Below are positions 1 through 12,900 of a DNA stretch of 64,000 nucleotides, one piece after another. Positions within the stretch are counted from its first letter, which is position 1. Every line of letters begins with the position of its first letter. Made by a program: the position numbers and the translations under genes. The notes under the pieces are model-generated. The model was not told the DNA's origin, did not search any database, and worked only from the letters and a program-made list of their open reading frames with translations. The DNA lies in contig CM060912.1 in the NCBI GenBank assembly GCA_030737875.1, positions 208,581,231 through 208,645,230 on the forward strand, given 5' to 3'. Source of the stretch: Allium sativum (lineage: Eukaryota; Streptophyta; Magnoliopsida; Asparagales; Amaryllidaceae).

Positions 1-449
1 TAGTTGATTTTAATCGACTGGGAATTGGCCATTTTTCATACGGTCTCAGAATTCGACGAAACTAGTTTTGTTAGGACCGTATCGTCAATACGAAGCTAGA
101 AAATATTTTTCTAAAATTTTTAGAGTTCGTATGGGGCCCCGGTAATTTGAAATGTATGTTTAAAATTCAATATAAGGATTTAAAATGTAATTTCAACGGA
201 AACTGATTGTAACGATCAAACCAGCTTGCGATACATATCCCATTGTGTTCGGAATGGGGGTAAAACGCTATGGACGACAGGCGGTGGACCTCGTTTCGAG
301 ATCGTATGTAAAAGTCAACCCTTGTGCATAATTTAATAATTAAATAATAAAATAAATAAATAAAAAACCCCTACCCTTCCCTCCTTTTCTCTTCGTTGCC
401 CCCCCCCCCCCCCCGATCCCTCTTTCATTATAACAAAACGAAAAAAAAA

Positions 450-671
450 AAGACCTAACCCTAATCTAAAATCGCGCCGCCTTCCAGCAAAGACGCCGAC
501 GAACCCTTCGCCGAAGCCCCCACCGCCCCACCACCCTCGCAACCTCCTCCCTCAAGGCGACGAAACCGGACATCGAATCGCAGCAACCCCCGAAGCCTCG
601 CCGACACCTTCGAGCGCCTCCACGCCACGAGCCACCGCCGACTTCCTCCTCCTCCCATTCGAAGCTCGGTG
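450..671 (+). promoter_or_regulatory. GC-rich leader-like block with splice-donor-like end inside the LTR
   Basis: An island of C/CT-rich sequence in an AT-rich LTR. It follows a C homopolymer (about 398-415) and an A run, contains a telo-box-like ctaaccctaa, and ends at 669-674 with a good plant 5' splice site (g|gtgagcg) followed by T- and A-rich intron-like DNA. This layout resembles the first non-coding exon of a highly expressed plant gene. I infer a promoter and first-exon region of the LTR transcript, perhaps taken from a host gene. No transcription data are available. The second copy is at 8012-8235. Confidence 0.4.
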
Positions 672-779
672 AGCGTTTAATTTAATTTTATTCTATTTTT
701 GCTTTTTGTTTTTGTTTTACAGTAAATGTATAAACTTTTTTTTTTTATTATGATTTAAAAACTGTTTTAAAGGGAATTA

Positions 780-1165
780 TAAAACTGATTTTTGTTTTAA
801 GAATTTTAAAACAGAAATTTTTAAAAGATTTTAAAACAGAAATTTTTAAAAGATTTTAAAACAGAAATTTTTAAAAGATTTTAAAAACAGAAATTTTTAA
901 AAGATTTTAAAAACTGGATTTTTTAAAAGAAGATTTTAAAAACTGGATTTTTCAAAAGAAGAATAAAAACTGGATTTTTTTAAAAGGATTATGAAAACTG
1001 TTTTAAGAGAATAAAAACTGATTTTTAGTTATAAAGAAAAAAAAACTGCATTTTTTTTTTAAAGATTAAAACTGCATTTTAAGAAAACAAAAACTGTTTT
1101 GAAAAGAAAACAAAAACTGTTTTGAAAAGAAAACAAAAACTGTTTTGAAAAGAAAACAAAAACTG
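780..1165 (+). repeat. A/T-rich degenerate tandem repeats in the 5' LTR
   Basis: Successive variants of aaaacagaaatttttaaaag (about 27 bp) grade into aaaactggattttt and then four copies of gaaaagaaaacaaaaactg with a following tttt. The 3' LTR array (8345-8705) has one unit fewer, showing slippage since insertion. Every unit contains an aaaactg or aaaacag core. Confidence 0.8.
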
Positions 1166-2433
1166 TTTTGGAAAAAAAAGGATTTGGACTTGAAAATAAA
1201 GATCATATTTTTAAAAATAGAAAAGACGAAGTTTTTGTTAAGTAGAAGAAGTAAGATATGATTCTTATATTTTTAAAATAATAAAAATATAATTTTTACA
1301 TCATAGGAAAGATCAAATCTTTGTTATAAAAATTGAAATTTTTATAAAAGGCATAAAGAAAGATTTTTATATATTGAATAGAGAAATAAAATATTGAACT
1401 TCGAAATAAAAATATGATTTTTATATATTGGATAGCGAAGTAAAAATTCGATTTTTACATATGTAGTGGTTACAGCAACGAAGATGCGATAGCGATGAAG
1501 ATTTCTATCAATGAAGTGCCGTGGAGCTTGGATAGCTTTCTGTGAGAATTTCTCACCTTTCAATTTCTTTTCTAATTATATATATATATATATATATATA
1601 CTAGGATGCAGACGGTGCTTAGTAGCACCCGACACAATCGTCCATAGACCATGGACTTGTTTGTTTGGTTGCATAGATTAGTTGAATTATTTGTTTGAAT
1701 TGAATTGTTTGGTGAGATGAAATTGATTTGATTGATGTGTGAATGGCGTGGGCCTTCACTAGTCCGGGGATAAGGCTAGGCCTCGTCCCGTTTCTAGTAT
1801 CGTGCCGTTATGCCGCCGAAATTTTCTAAAATATGTTAGAAAAATAAAAATATCATTTTATTTAAAGAATGAACTGAAGAGAAATTCATATGTTGAAATA
1901 AAATGTTTTGTCGTTAAAAATATAAATTTTAACGTGAATGTGAATAAATAAAATATTCATTTGCAAACCAGATGGTTTGTTTATGTACACTTATTTGAAG
2001 GACATTGATTGGGTCGATAAATTTTACACATCGCCCAACTGCACAAATAAAATCTGTGTTTGATTGTTTGAAACCCTACACGGGTGTTGGGATGATATTT
2101 GACGTACACTAATCCCGATTGTTTAGTTGTGTGTCGATTGATTGATTGACAGACTGTTATAAGCGTTGAATATTTATATTTGATGCTTATACAGTGTAGA
2201 ATGCACTTTGGATGATGGTTGATTATTCATCGTTGTTGATATATGCATGTGTTGTAGAAAATCCATATAATTAACATTATATGGTAATTGATTGGGCCTC
2301 ATTCCAGTATTTGAAAAAGAAATATTTGAAAAAGAAATATTTGAAATAGAATATTTGAAAATAAAGGGATATATGAAGCCGTGTTGATTAGATTGACGCC
2401 ATTTTGACGTGAACGATATTTATATCGATTTTA

Positions 2434-2760
2434 AACGATTTCGAAATGAATTGAATTGAAAACGGTTTCGAAATGAATTGAATTGAAAACGATTTCGAAA
2501 TGAATTGAATTGAAAACGATTTCGAAATGAATTGAATTGAAAACGATTTCGAAATGAATTGAATTGAAAACGATTTCGAAATGAATTGAATTGAAAACGA
2601 TTTCGAAATGAATTGAATTGAAAACGGTTTCGAAATGAATTGAATTGAAAACGATTTCGAAATGAATTGAATTGAAAACGATTTCGAAATGAATTGAATT
2701 GAAAACGATTTCGAAATGAATTGAATTGAAAACGATTTCGAAATGAATTGAATTGAAAAC
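2434..2760 (+). repeat. 27-bp minisatellite, about 12 units, 5' LTR
   Basis: Twelve near-identical 27-bp units with core cgatttcgaaatgaattg. The only variant seen is cggttt for cgattt, at the second and eighth units. Because 27 is a multiple of three, the minus strand reads as a repeated nonapeptide FSIQFISKS; I treat that as an artefact. Unit number and variant positions are the same in the 3' LTR (9968-10294). Confidence 0.9.
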
Positions 2761-5700
2761 GAATTCAAATTTAATTGAAATTTGAATGGAATAGAAATGA
2801 ATTTTGAAACGAATTTATAAAGAAGAATTCAATCTTACTTTGAATTGAAATGGAAGTTGAAATAGATTTTGAAACGAATTTTAAAACTATTTATATAATT
2901 CGTTTTGAATAGAAAATCGACGAAATATATATTATATATATTATATATATAATATAATGGCCTGAATAGAACGCGCCGCGCCGCGGCAGTTCGTGAATTT
3001 CGACCATTTATTTCAAACGGGCATTACGGGAGATCCGACCGTCGGATTCTCCTAAAACCGGAACTGTTGGGTTCGAATCGAAAAGAGCTTTCTAACGAAT
3101 ATTAGAAATTTGAAATCTAACGGTCGGATTTGGAATTATGTCCAAATCAAATTCGAAAAAGGTCGCTGTAAGTGCAGTTCGATGGCCATTGATGGAAATC
3201 GACTGTACGGGCCTTGATAAAATTATTAAAAATAGTAATAATTTGTGTAAAATCATAAGAAATGATTTGTGAAGATTCGGGATGAAAAACTCCATATTTG
3301 AAAAGATAAAAATAGATTTTTATCGAAATGAACTGGTTTTGAACTAGAATTATAATTCTATTTATTTTTTTAATAAATAAATTGAATTAAAAAGGGGTTA
3401 TAAAAATAACCAGAATATCCAATGATTGCATTGGGGTGGATTTGAATCGAAATTGTCTTCGGAATATTTCGATGTTGGAATTCGTGATTATACAAGTGGT
3501 GTTATGGAAATTTGAAAGATATATATTTATATCGTTATTTCCAATACGACATTTGTTAGTCGTAGAATTCGATATTGAATATAAGCCGATATATTTTCTA
3601 TTCAGAGTCTTGTATTGAATATCGAATGTGATTTGGGTTTGTCGTGAATGGTGTCTCTACTAACACTATTCTTGAACCCAGTTGAGAAAAGATTAAATCT
3701 TTTTATTTAGATTTAATGAAGTGTACCAATTAAATAACATTTAATTGGAATTGAATCGATATTGATTTTTGGGTTTATCGTGAACAGTGTTTTAAATAAC
3801 ACTCGTTCTTTAACCCGATGATTAATGAATGTGATTTTGGGTTTATCGTGAACCGTGTTTTTAAATGACACTGATTCTTTAACCCAGTCAAAGATTAAAA
3901 CTAAGTGGAGTTTTAATGAATCTTTAATTAGATTGAAATGATCGAAAATGGAGTATCACCAGTTTTGCTCCAGGCGATAGTTAAATCTTTAATTAGATTT
4001 GAACGTGAAATGGTAATTGAATTTACCAATAACACTGTGGTGTTAGATATGAAGTATTACTAGTTTTACTTCATGGGATGAATAGGTTGGGATTGGGAAA
4101 TTAAAACAAATGATTACTTCGGTAAGGTTCGCTAATCCCGACTAGTTTGAATTGATATTCAAAAATGGATTAAAGAATAAATTCAAGGAATTTATCTTTG
4201 ATAAAATTAATGGGAATCTTTCCCTATGAATGTGAAATTTAGAAACTAACTGTCGGTTAGCCAAGCAGAATGGTTTTCTGGATATTGATCTGATGTTGGT
4301 TTCGGCCTTCGGGGTTAATATTTGGGAAATTATTCTCTTGATTAATTTACGGTTAGTGACTAATGAATTGGAATGAGGCGTATGTTGTGTTTTTGTAACA
4401 CTTTTATAATATATACGCGAGTTATTCGGAAAGACCGGGTTTATCCCATTCTGAATAACTGATACGACGATAAGTCGAAGATGAAGACGATGGTCGAAGA
4501 CCGGAGGTCTTCACGTCGTTTGGGTGATAACTGATGATCTTGATTGGGCTGTACGCCCAAGAAGATGGAAACAGTTGGTGATCGTCCAGACGTACTTGGA
4601 GATCGATGGATATGCGGGGTACTAGGTGCCTCCGGTTTCGTTCAGACCCAGGACGGACTTGTAAATGGACTGTGTGTCTGACATCGGATTTCATTCTGTG
4701 TGACTGATATCGGTTGCATAGGATGGTTTGCCTGTGTGGCATGCTAAGATGCAAATGATCAAGGCTTCTGTTGAAAAGCAAAGTCTTGTGGTGATGATCA
4801 AAGCACGGCCTTTGTGGCGTAGCTTTGTGTAGCGTTTACCTCGCGTGTTTCACACCCGGTATGAACCAAAAACGGGAGACGGACCTCAGGGAGGGCCTGC
4901 GTTTCCTCCTAGCTAGAAGTGGCGTCAGTGGTTTTACACGCCCTGACGAGTTTGACTTATGTGGTTGTTGCTGTTGCGAGGCGCCTCGGTTAGATCGGAC
5001 GATCCGGGTCCGATGGAGTCATTCGTTGGCTCGCTTACGCCCCAAAGGGCGGCGAAACGTAGTGCTCAGGCATTTTAATCCACTCCGTGTGGACCGGCCC
5101 TGACGATCCAAGGCTTGCCTGCGCGCTTGCCTGAGACTCGGGCTAGGCAGTCTCGAATCGGTTGAGGACTATCTTTTGCCTCGGTTCATAGACGGAAATC
5201 CAATTTCCAAATACGTGACATTTGCGGTTTTAATTGTAATCCTATATATGGCGACATAGTGGGATGGGGCGCTTATGCCGCCTATGATTGATACTTATGA
5301 TTTGAAGTTGTTTTATACACTTATAATAGTATCAAATGATTTGTTTTAAAACGTATCAAGCATTCTTTGGCTGTTATAAGGGAAAACCCTATCCTCGACT
5401 GCGTTGCATTGTGTGATGGGACCTGGGTCTTATAACAGCTTCATTTTTCTTTATTTAGCATTGCGCTGTTTGTTTTATGCACTGGTATTCTTGGGAGGAA
5501 ACCCGTTCCGTGTTATACGGCGTGGTCCCTTGATTTACCTAACTTTTAAAATAAAGATTAATAACTGTTTTAGTTCTCACACCAGTCACATGACTGACCT
5601 GGAGTTTATTGTTTTAACCTAAACTCTGGGTGCCCCTATTTTGACACGGGCAGCTAGTAGTTTTGGTTTTGCAGATTTATATTCACAGGATCCTGGTTTA

Positions 5701-5962
5701 CAGCTGGAACGATATCCGGAAAGCTTTGTATCCGTATATCTCTTCTAGTTGTGTATTGTATTATTTTCCGCTGCTATGTATTTAAATGTAATTTAAATCT
5801 CTGATATTTCTGTGTAATATTCATTTATACTCTGTATATTCTTGTAATCTGATGCATTGTTGTAATATACAATTGAAAAGTTCTTCTGTATGAGTTCTGT
5901 TGTGGTTTGTTCTCGAACTATCCGACGCTTTCCTTTACGGGGAAGTTGCGGGTCTTTACACG

Positions 5963-5974
5963 TGGTATCAGAGC
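5963..5974 (+). other. Primer binding site, initiator tRNA-Met
   Basis: TGGTATCAGAGC begins two bases after the 5' LTR end, the standard distance. It complements the 3' end of plant initiator tRNA-Met, used by many plant gypsy and copia elements to prime minus-strand DNA. Confidence 0.9.
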
Positions 5975-6978
5975 TTTGGTTTACAATGGTAGAGACCAAG
6001 ACACATTAGAAACATACGAAAGAATTCATCAGATATTGGATTAGTAATATCCAATTAGAATGACTCGTTAGAGATGGGATCCGTAGTATCCTAGAACGAG
6101 TGTGAAGAGTATATTTTTCAAATGAAAACAAATTTCGTTTTGAAAATTTAAATCAATTATTCGTAGTTGATTATCTATTTATATTGATGTGGACAATCCA
6201 GTATATATAGATTTTGCGTATACGTCTGATCCGCGTGTATTCGAAATTTTAATATACTGGATAGATATAGAATTACACTCTAGTAGCCCGGAGACGATTC
6301 TGATGATAGTCTAGACATCATCAGAATTGGTATTCGAGTTTCGAAGGTGTGATTTTCTATATGTTTCCATTAGACTGGTGTGAGAACCAAAATTAGATAG
6401 GGCCTATTGTTGTGAATTGGCATCAAAAACCTGATTTTTGTATATGTATCAAAATTATGAATTTGAAACTCTAATTCACTAATTGATTGATGTTTGTGTT
6501 GTATGTTTATTTGTTTGATAATTTTTAGCCATTAAGCCTAATTAAATCAAATATTGGATTATATTGGAAATTGGTCGCAATTGCTTGCATATGCATATAT
6601 ATATTGAACAGGTCATAGCAAGGAGGCTAGAGCCGAAGAATAAAATTTGTTTGCCCGACAAATAGGTACATGTTTACTACATAATTTACTGTTTTGTTTG
6701 GGTGATGATGATTTTGTGAGCCTATTGGCTAGCCGCTTGGCTTTTTCTTTTTCTTTTTGAGATCTGAAGGACCGGGGAAGCTATTTGAAATTCCCCGATG
6801 CTCCCGGTGCAGGGGAGGTTATGGCGAAATTTTTCAAAAATTTAGGGTGTTAGCCAAATTTTTGAAATTTTGAAAATTCTCAGAAACTAAAGAGTTGGAG
6901 AATGGAAGCCAGATCGAACGTAGTGTTGATTAATCAAACCACTTTCGACTTTGTTCCTTTTCGGGGACGAAAAGTTTT

Positions 6979-6991
6979 AAGTGGGGGAGAT
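6979..6991 (+). other. Polypurine tract
   Basis: aagtgggggaga ends one base before the TGTAACAACC start of the 3' LTR. This is the classic plus-strand priming site and fixes element orientation. Confidence 0.9.
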
Positions 6992-9900
6992 TGTAACAAC
7001 CCGTAAAATGCGAGCCAGTTTGAAATTTTTATTTTGGCAACTTTAGTGAATTTTGAATATTTAAAATGAATTATTTTAAATAATATCGACGAGAAATTTA
7101 TTTTGAATATAATTTGAACGTATATATTATATACGTCGTCGTTAGAATATATAATAATTATATATAATTATAAAAGGAATTGAAAATGGCGCGGTAGTTC
7201 GAAAATTCGATTTCTAATTTCAAATGAATATACAGAATTCAATATAAGTCAGAATTGAACGAAACAAGAAATATTTGAATATGTATAACTATATCTTTGT
7301 AACGAAGTTAACAAACTGAGATTTCATTTTAGAAATGATAAGATATGTCCAGTTTAAAATTAGAAATAGTCGCTGTGGAATTTATATATATTTTTATATA
7401 TATAAGGCCCTTAAAAATAGCAATTTTGCAAACGACCTTGGATTTCGACGAAACCACTTTTGTTGGGTCCGCAGTGTAAAGTTATTGCTAGATTTCAAAT
7501 TTCATAATTTTTCGAATCAATATGTGAGCGTGGTAAAGGAAAACGTGTTTTGACCATTTTAGTTGATTTTAATCGACTGGGAATTGGCCATTTTTCATAC
7601 GGTCTCAGAATTCGACGAAACTAGTTTTGTTAGGACCGTATCGTCAATACGAAGCTAGAAAATATTTTTCTAAAATTTTTAGAGTTCGTATGGGGCCCCG
7701 GTAATTTGAAATGTACGTTTAAAATTCAATATAAGGATTTAAAATGTAATTTCAACGGAAACTGATTGTAACGATCAAACCAGCTTGCGATACATATCCC
7801 ATTGTGTTCGGAATGGGGGTAAAACGCTATGGACGACAGGCGGTGGACCTCGTTTCGAGATCGTATGTAAAAGTCAACCCTTGTGCATAATTTAATAATT
7901 AAATAATAAAATAAATAAAAAAAACCCCTACCCTTCCCTCCTTTTCTCTTCGTTGCCCCCCCCCCCCCCCCGATCCCTCTTTCATTATAACAGAACGAAA
8001 AAAAAAAAAAAAAAAGACCTAACCCTAATCTAAAATCGCGCCGCCTTCCAGCAAAGACGCCGACGAACCCTTCGCCGAAGCCCCCACCACCCCACCACCC
8101 TCGCAACCTCCTCCCTCAAGGCGACGAAACCGGACATCGAATCGCAGCAACCCCCGAAGCCTCGCCGACACCTTCGAGCGCCTCCACGCCACGAGCCACC
8201 GCCGACTTCCTCCTCCTCCCATTCGAAGCTCGGTGAGCGTTTAATTTAATTTTATTCTATTTTTGCTTTTTGTTTTTGTTTTACAGTAAATGTATAAACT
8301 GTTTTTTTTTTATTATGATTTAAAAACTGTTTTAAAGGGAATTATAAAACTGATTTTTGTTTTAAGAATTTTAAAACAGAAATTTTTAAAAGATTTTAAA
8401 ACAGAAATTTTTAAAAGATTTTAAAAACAGAAATTTTTAAAAGATTTTAAAAACTGGATTTTTTAAAAGAAGATTTTAAAAACTGGATTTTTCAAAAGAA
8501 GAATAAAAACTGGATTTTTTTAAAAGGATTATGAAAACTGTTTTAAGAGAATAAAAACTGATTTTTAGTTATAAAGAAAAAAAAACTGCATTTTTTTTTT
8601 AAAGATTAAAACTGCATTTTAAGAAAACAAAAACTGTTTTGAAAAGAAAACAAAAACTGTTTTGAAAAGAAAACAAAAACTGTTTTGAAAAGAAAACAAA
8701 AACTGTTTTGGAAAAAAAAGGATTTGGACTTGAAAATAAAGATCATATTTTTAAAAATAGAAAAGACGAAATTTTTGTTAAGTAGAAGAAGTAAGATATG
8801 ATTCTTATATTTTTAAAATAATAAAAATATAATTTTTACATCATAGGAAAGATCAAATCTTTGTTATAAAAATTGAAATTTTTATAAAAGGCATAAAGAA
8901 AGATTTTTATATATTGAATAGAGAAATAAAATATTGAACTTCGAAATAAAAATATGATTTTTATATATTGGATAGCGAAGTAAAAATTCGATTTTTACAT
9001 ATGTAGTGGTTACAGCAACGAAGATGCGATAGCGATGAAGATTTCTATCAATGAAGTGCCGTGGAGCTTGGATAGCTTTCTGTGAGAATTTCTCACCTTT
9101 CAATTTCTTTTCTAATTATATATATATATATATACTAGGATGCAGACGGTGCTTAGTAGCACCCGACACAATCGTCCACAGACCATGGACTTGTTTGTTT
9201 GGTTGCATAGATTAGTTGAATTATTTGTTTGAATTGAATTGTTTGGTGAGATGAAATTGATTTGATTGATGTGTGAATGGCGTGGGCCTTCACTAGTCCG
9301 GGGATAAGGCTAGGCCTCGTCCCGTTTCTAGTATCGTGCCGTTATGCCGCCGAAATTTTCTAAAATATGTTAGAAAAATAAAAATATCATTTTATTTAAA
9401 GAATGAACTGAAGAGAAATTCATATGTTGAAATAAAATGTTTTGTCGTTAAAAATATAAATTTTAACGTGAATGTGAATAAATAAAATATTCATTTGCAA
9501 ACCAGATGGTTTGTTTATGTACACTTATTTGAAGGGCATTGATTGGGTCGATAAATTTTACACATCGCCCAACTGCACAAATAAAATCTGTGTTTGATTG
9601 TTTGAAACCCTACACGGGTGTTGGGATGATATTTGACGTACACTAATCCCGATTGTTTAGTTGTGTGTCGATCGATTGATTGACAGACTGTTATAAGCGT
9701 TGAATATTTATATTTGATGCTTATACAGTGTAGAATGCACTTTGGATGATGGTTGATTATTCATCGTTGTTGATATATGCATGTGTTGTAGAAAATCCAT
9801 ATAATTAACATTATATGGTAACTGATTGGGCCTCATTCCAGTATTTGAAAAAGAAATATTTGAAAAAGAAATATTTGAAATAGAATATTTGAAAATAAAG

Positions 9901-12900
9901 GGATATATGAAGCCGTGTTGATTAGATTGACGCCATTTTGACGTGAACGATATTTATATCGATTTTAAACGATTTCGAAATGAATTGAATTGAAAACGGT
10001 TTCGAAATGAATTGAATTGAAAACGATTTCGAAATGAATTGAATTGAAAACGATTTCGAAATGAATTGAATTGAAAACGATTTCGAAATGAATTGAATTG
10101 AAAACGATTTCGAAATGAATTGAATTGAAAACGATTTCGAAATGAATTGAATTGAAAACGGTTTCGAAATGAATTGAATTGAAAACGATTTCGAAATGAA
10201 TTGAATTGAAAACGATTTCGAAATGAATTGAATTGAAAACGATTTCGAAATGAATTGAATTGAAAACGATTTCGAAATGAATTGAATTGAAAACGAATTC
10301 AAATTGAATTGAAATTTGAATGGAATAGAAATGAATTTTGAAACGAATTTATAAAGAAGAATTCAATCTTACTTTGAATTGAAATGGAAGTTGAAATAGA
10401 TTTTGAAACGAATTTTAAAACTATTTATATAATTCGTTTTGAATAGAAAATCGACGAAATATATATTATATATATTATATATATAATATAATGGCCTGAA
10501 TAGAACGCGCCGCGCCGCGGCAGTTCGTGAATTTCGACCATTTATTTCAAACGGGCATTACGGGAGATCCGACCGTCGGATTCTCCTAAAACCGGAACTG
10601 TTGGGTTCGAATCGAAAAGAGCTTTCTAACGAATATTAGAAATTTGAAATCTAACGGTCGGATTTGGAATTATGTCCAAATCAAATTCGAAAAAGGTCGC
10701 TGTAAGTGCAGTTCGATGGCCATTGATGGAAATCGACTGTACGGGCCTTGATAAAATTATTAAAAATAGTAATAATTTGTGTAAAATCATAAGAAATGAT
10801 TTGTGAAGATTCGGGATGAAAAACTCCATATTTGAAAAGATAAAAATAGATTTTTATCGAAATGAACTGGTTTTGAACTAGAATTATAATTCTATTTATT
10901 TTTTTAATAAATAAATTGAATTAAAAAGGGGTTATAAAAATAACCAGAATATCCAATGATTGCATTGGGGTGGATTTGAATCGAAATTGTCTTCGGAATA
11001 TTTCGATGTTGGAATTCGTGATTATACAAGTGGTGTTATGGAAATTTGAAAGATATATATTTATATCGTTATTTCCAATACGACATTTGTTAGTCGTAGA
11101 ATTCGATATTGAATATAAGCCGATATATTTTCTATTCAGAGTCTTGTATTGAATATCGAATGTGATTTGGGTTTGTCGTGAATGGTGTCTCTACTAACAC
11201 TATTCTTGAACCCAGTTGAGAAAAGATTAAATCTTTTTATTTAGATTTAATGAAGTGTACCAATTAAATAACATTTAATTGGAATTGAATCGATATTGAT
11301 TTTTGGGTTTATCGTGAACAGTGTTTTAAATAACACTCGTTCTTTAACCCGATGATTAATGAATGTGATTTTGGGTTTATCGTGAACCGTGTTTTTAAAT
11401 GACACTGATTCTTTAACCCAGTCAAAGATTAAAACTAAGTGGAGTTTTAATGAATCTTTAATTAGATTGAAATGATCGAAAATGGAGTATCACCAGTTTT
11501 GCTCCAGGCGATAGTTAAATCTTTAATTAGATTTGAACGTGAAATGGTAATTGAATTTACCAATAACACTGTGGTGTTAGATATGAAGTATTACTAGTTT
11601 TACTTCATGGGATGAATAGGTTGGGATTGGGAAATTAAAACAAATGATTACTTCGGTAAGGTTCGCTAATCCCGACTAGTTTGAATTGATATTCAAAAAT
11701 GGATTAAAGAATAAATTCAAGGAATTTATCTTTGATAAAATTAATGGGAATCTTTCCCTATGAATGTGAAATTTAGAAACTAACTGTCGGTTAGCCAAGC
11801 AGAATGGTTTTCTGGATATTGATCTGATGTTGGTTTCGGCCTTCGGGGTTAATATTTGGGAAATTATTCTCTTGATTAATTTACGGTTAGTGACTAATGA
11901 ATTGGAATGAGGCGTATGTTGTGTTTTTGTAACACTTTTATAATATATACGCGAGTTATTCGGAAAGACCGGGTTTATCCCATTCTGAATAACTGATACG
12001 ACGATAAGTCGAAGATGAAGACGATGGTCGAAGACCGGAGGTCTTCACGTCGTTTGGGTGATAACTGATGATCTTGATTGGGCTGTACGCCCAAGAAGAT
12101 GGAAACAGTTGGTGATCGTCCAGACGTACTTGGAGATCGATGGATATGCGGGGTACTAGGTGCCTCCGGTTTCGTTCAGACCCAGGACGGACTTGTAAAT
12201 GGACTGTGTGTCTGACATCGGATTTCATTCTGTGTGACTGATATCGGTTGCATAGGATGGTTTGCCTGTGTGGCATGCTAAGATGCAAATGATCAAGGCT
12301 TCTGTTGAAAAGCAAAGTCTTGTGGTGATGATCAAAGCACGGCCTTTGTGGCGTAGCTTTGTGTAGCGTTTACCTCGCGTGTTTCACACCCGGTATGAAC
12401 CAAAAACGGGAGACGGACCTCAGGGAGGGCCTGCGTTTCCTCCTAGCTAGAAGTGGCGTCAGTGGTTTTACACGCCCTGACGAGTTTGACTTATGTGGTT
12501 GTTGCTGTTGCGAGGCGCCTCGGTTAGATCGGACGATCCGGGTCCGATGGAGTCATTCGTTGGCTCGCTTACGCCCCAAAGGGCGGCGAAACGTAGTGCT
12601 CAGGCATTTTAATCCACTCCGTGTGGACCGGCCCTGACGATCCAAGGCTTGCCTGCGCGCTTGCCTGAGACTCGGGCTAGGCAGTCTCGAATCGGTTGAG
12701 GACTATCTTTTGCCTCGGTTCATAGACGGAAATCCAATTTCCAAATACGTGACATTTGCGGTTTTAATTGTAATCCTATATATGGCGACATAGTGGGATG
12801 GGGCGCTTATGCCGCCTATGATTGATACTTATGATTTGAAGTTGTTTTATACACTTATAATAGTATCAAATGATTTGTTTTAAAACGTATCAAGCATTCT

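Larger units (their letters stand above)
1..5960 (+). repeat. 5' LTR of the LARD-like element (first ~567 bp missing)
   Basis: Matches 7560-13494 base for base apart from about 11 substitutions, one A-rich repeat unit more than the other copy, and poly-C, poly-A and TA-run length differences. It ends ...gggtctttaca at 5960. By comparison with the 3' LTR the window opens at about LTR position 569. It carries a GC-rich leader-like block, an A/T-rich tandem array and a 27-bp minisatellite, listed separately. Short open frames inside it (for example 4422-4781 minus and 4825-5103 plus) have no recognisable protein features. Confidence 0.9.
5961..6991 (+). other. Interior of the LARD-like element, non-coding
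   Basis: Only 1031 bp between the LTRs. It begins with the primer binding site and ends with the polypurine tract. No open frame with gag, protease, RT, RNase H or integrase signatures is present in any frame. A hairpin-prone block lies at about 6771-6803 (ccggggaa...ttccccg, then ctcccgg). The last 40 bases keep the gypsy-type ttttcggggacgaaaag motif. Presumably it retains only cis signals for priming and packaging. Confidence 0.85.

Noticed and set aside
450..480. Interstitial telomere repeat (ccctaaccctaa)
   Set aside because: Fewer than two units; more like a telo-box in a leader.
2434..2760. CRISPR-like array (27-bp repeats)
   Set aside because: Units are directly contiguous with no unique spacers, in a plant LTR.
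2388..2768. Protein of FSIQFISKS repeats on the minus strand
   Set aside because: It is the translation of a 27-bp minisatellite; no start context, no flanking gene, and the LTR has no other coding signal.
4422..5103. Short protein genes on both strands of the LTR (119 and 92 codons)
   Set aside because: Overlapping antiparallel low-information frames in LTR DNA with no domain; repeated only because the LTR is duplicated.
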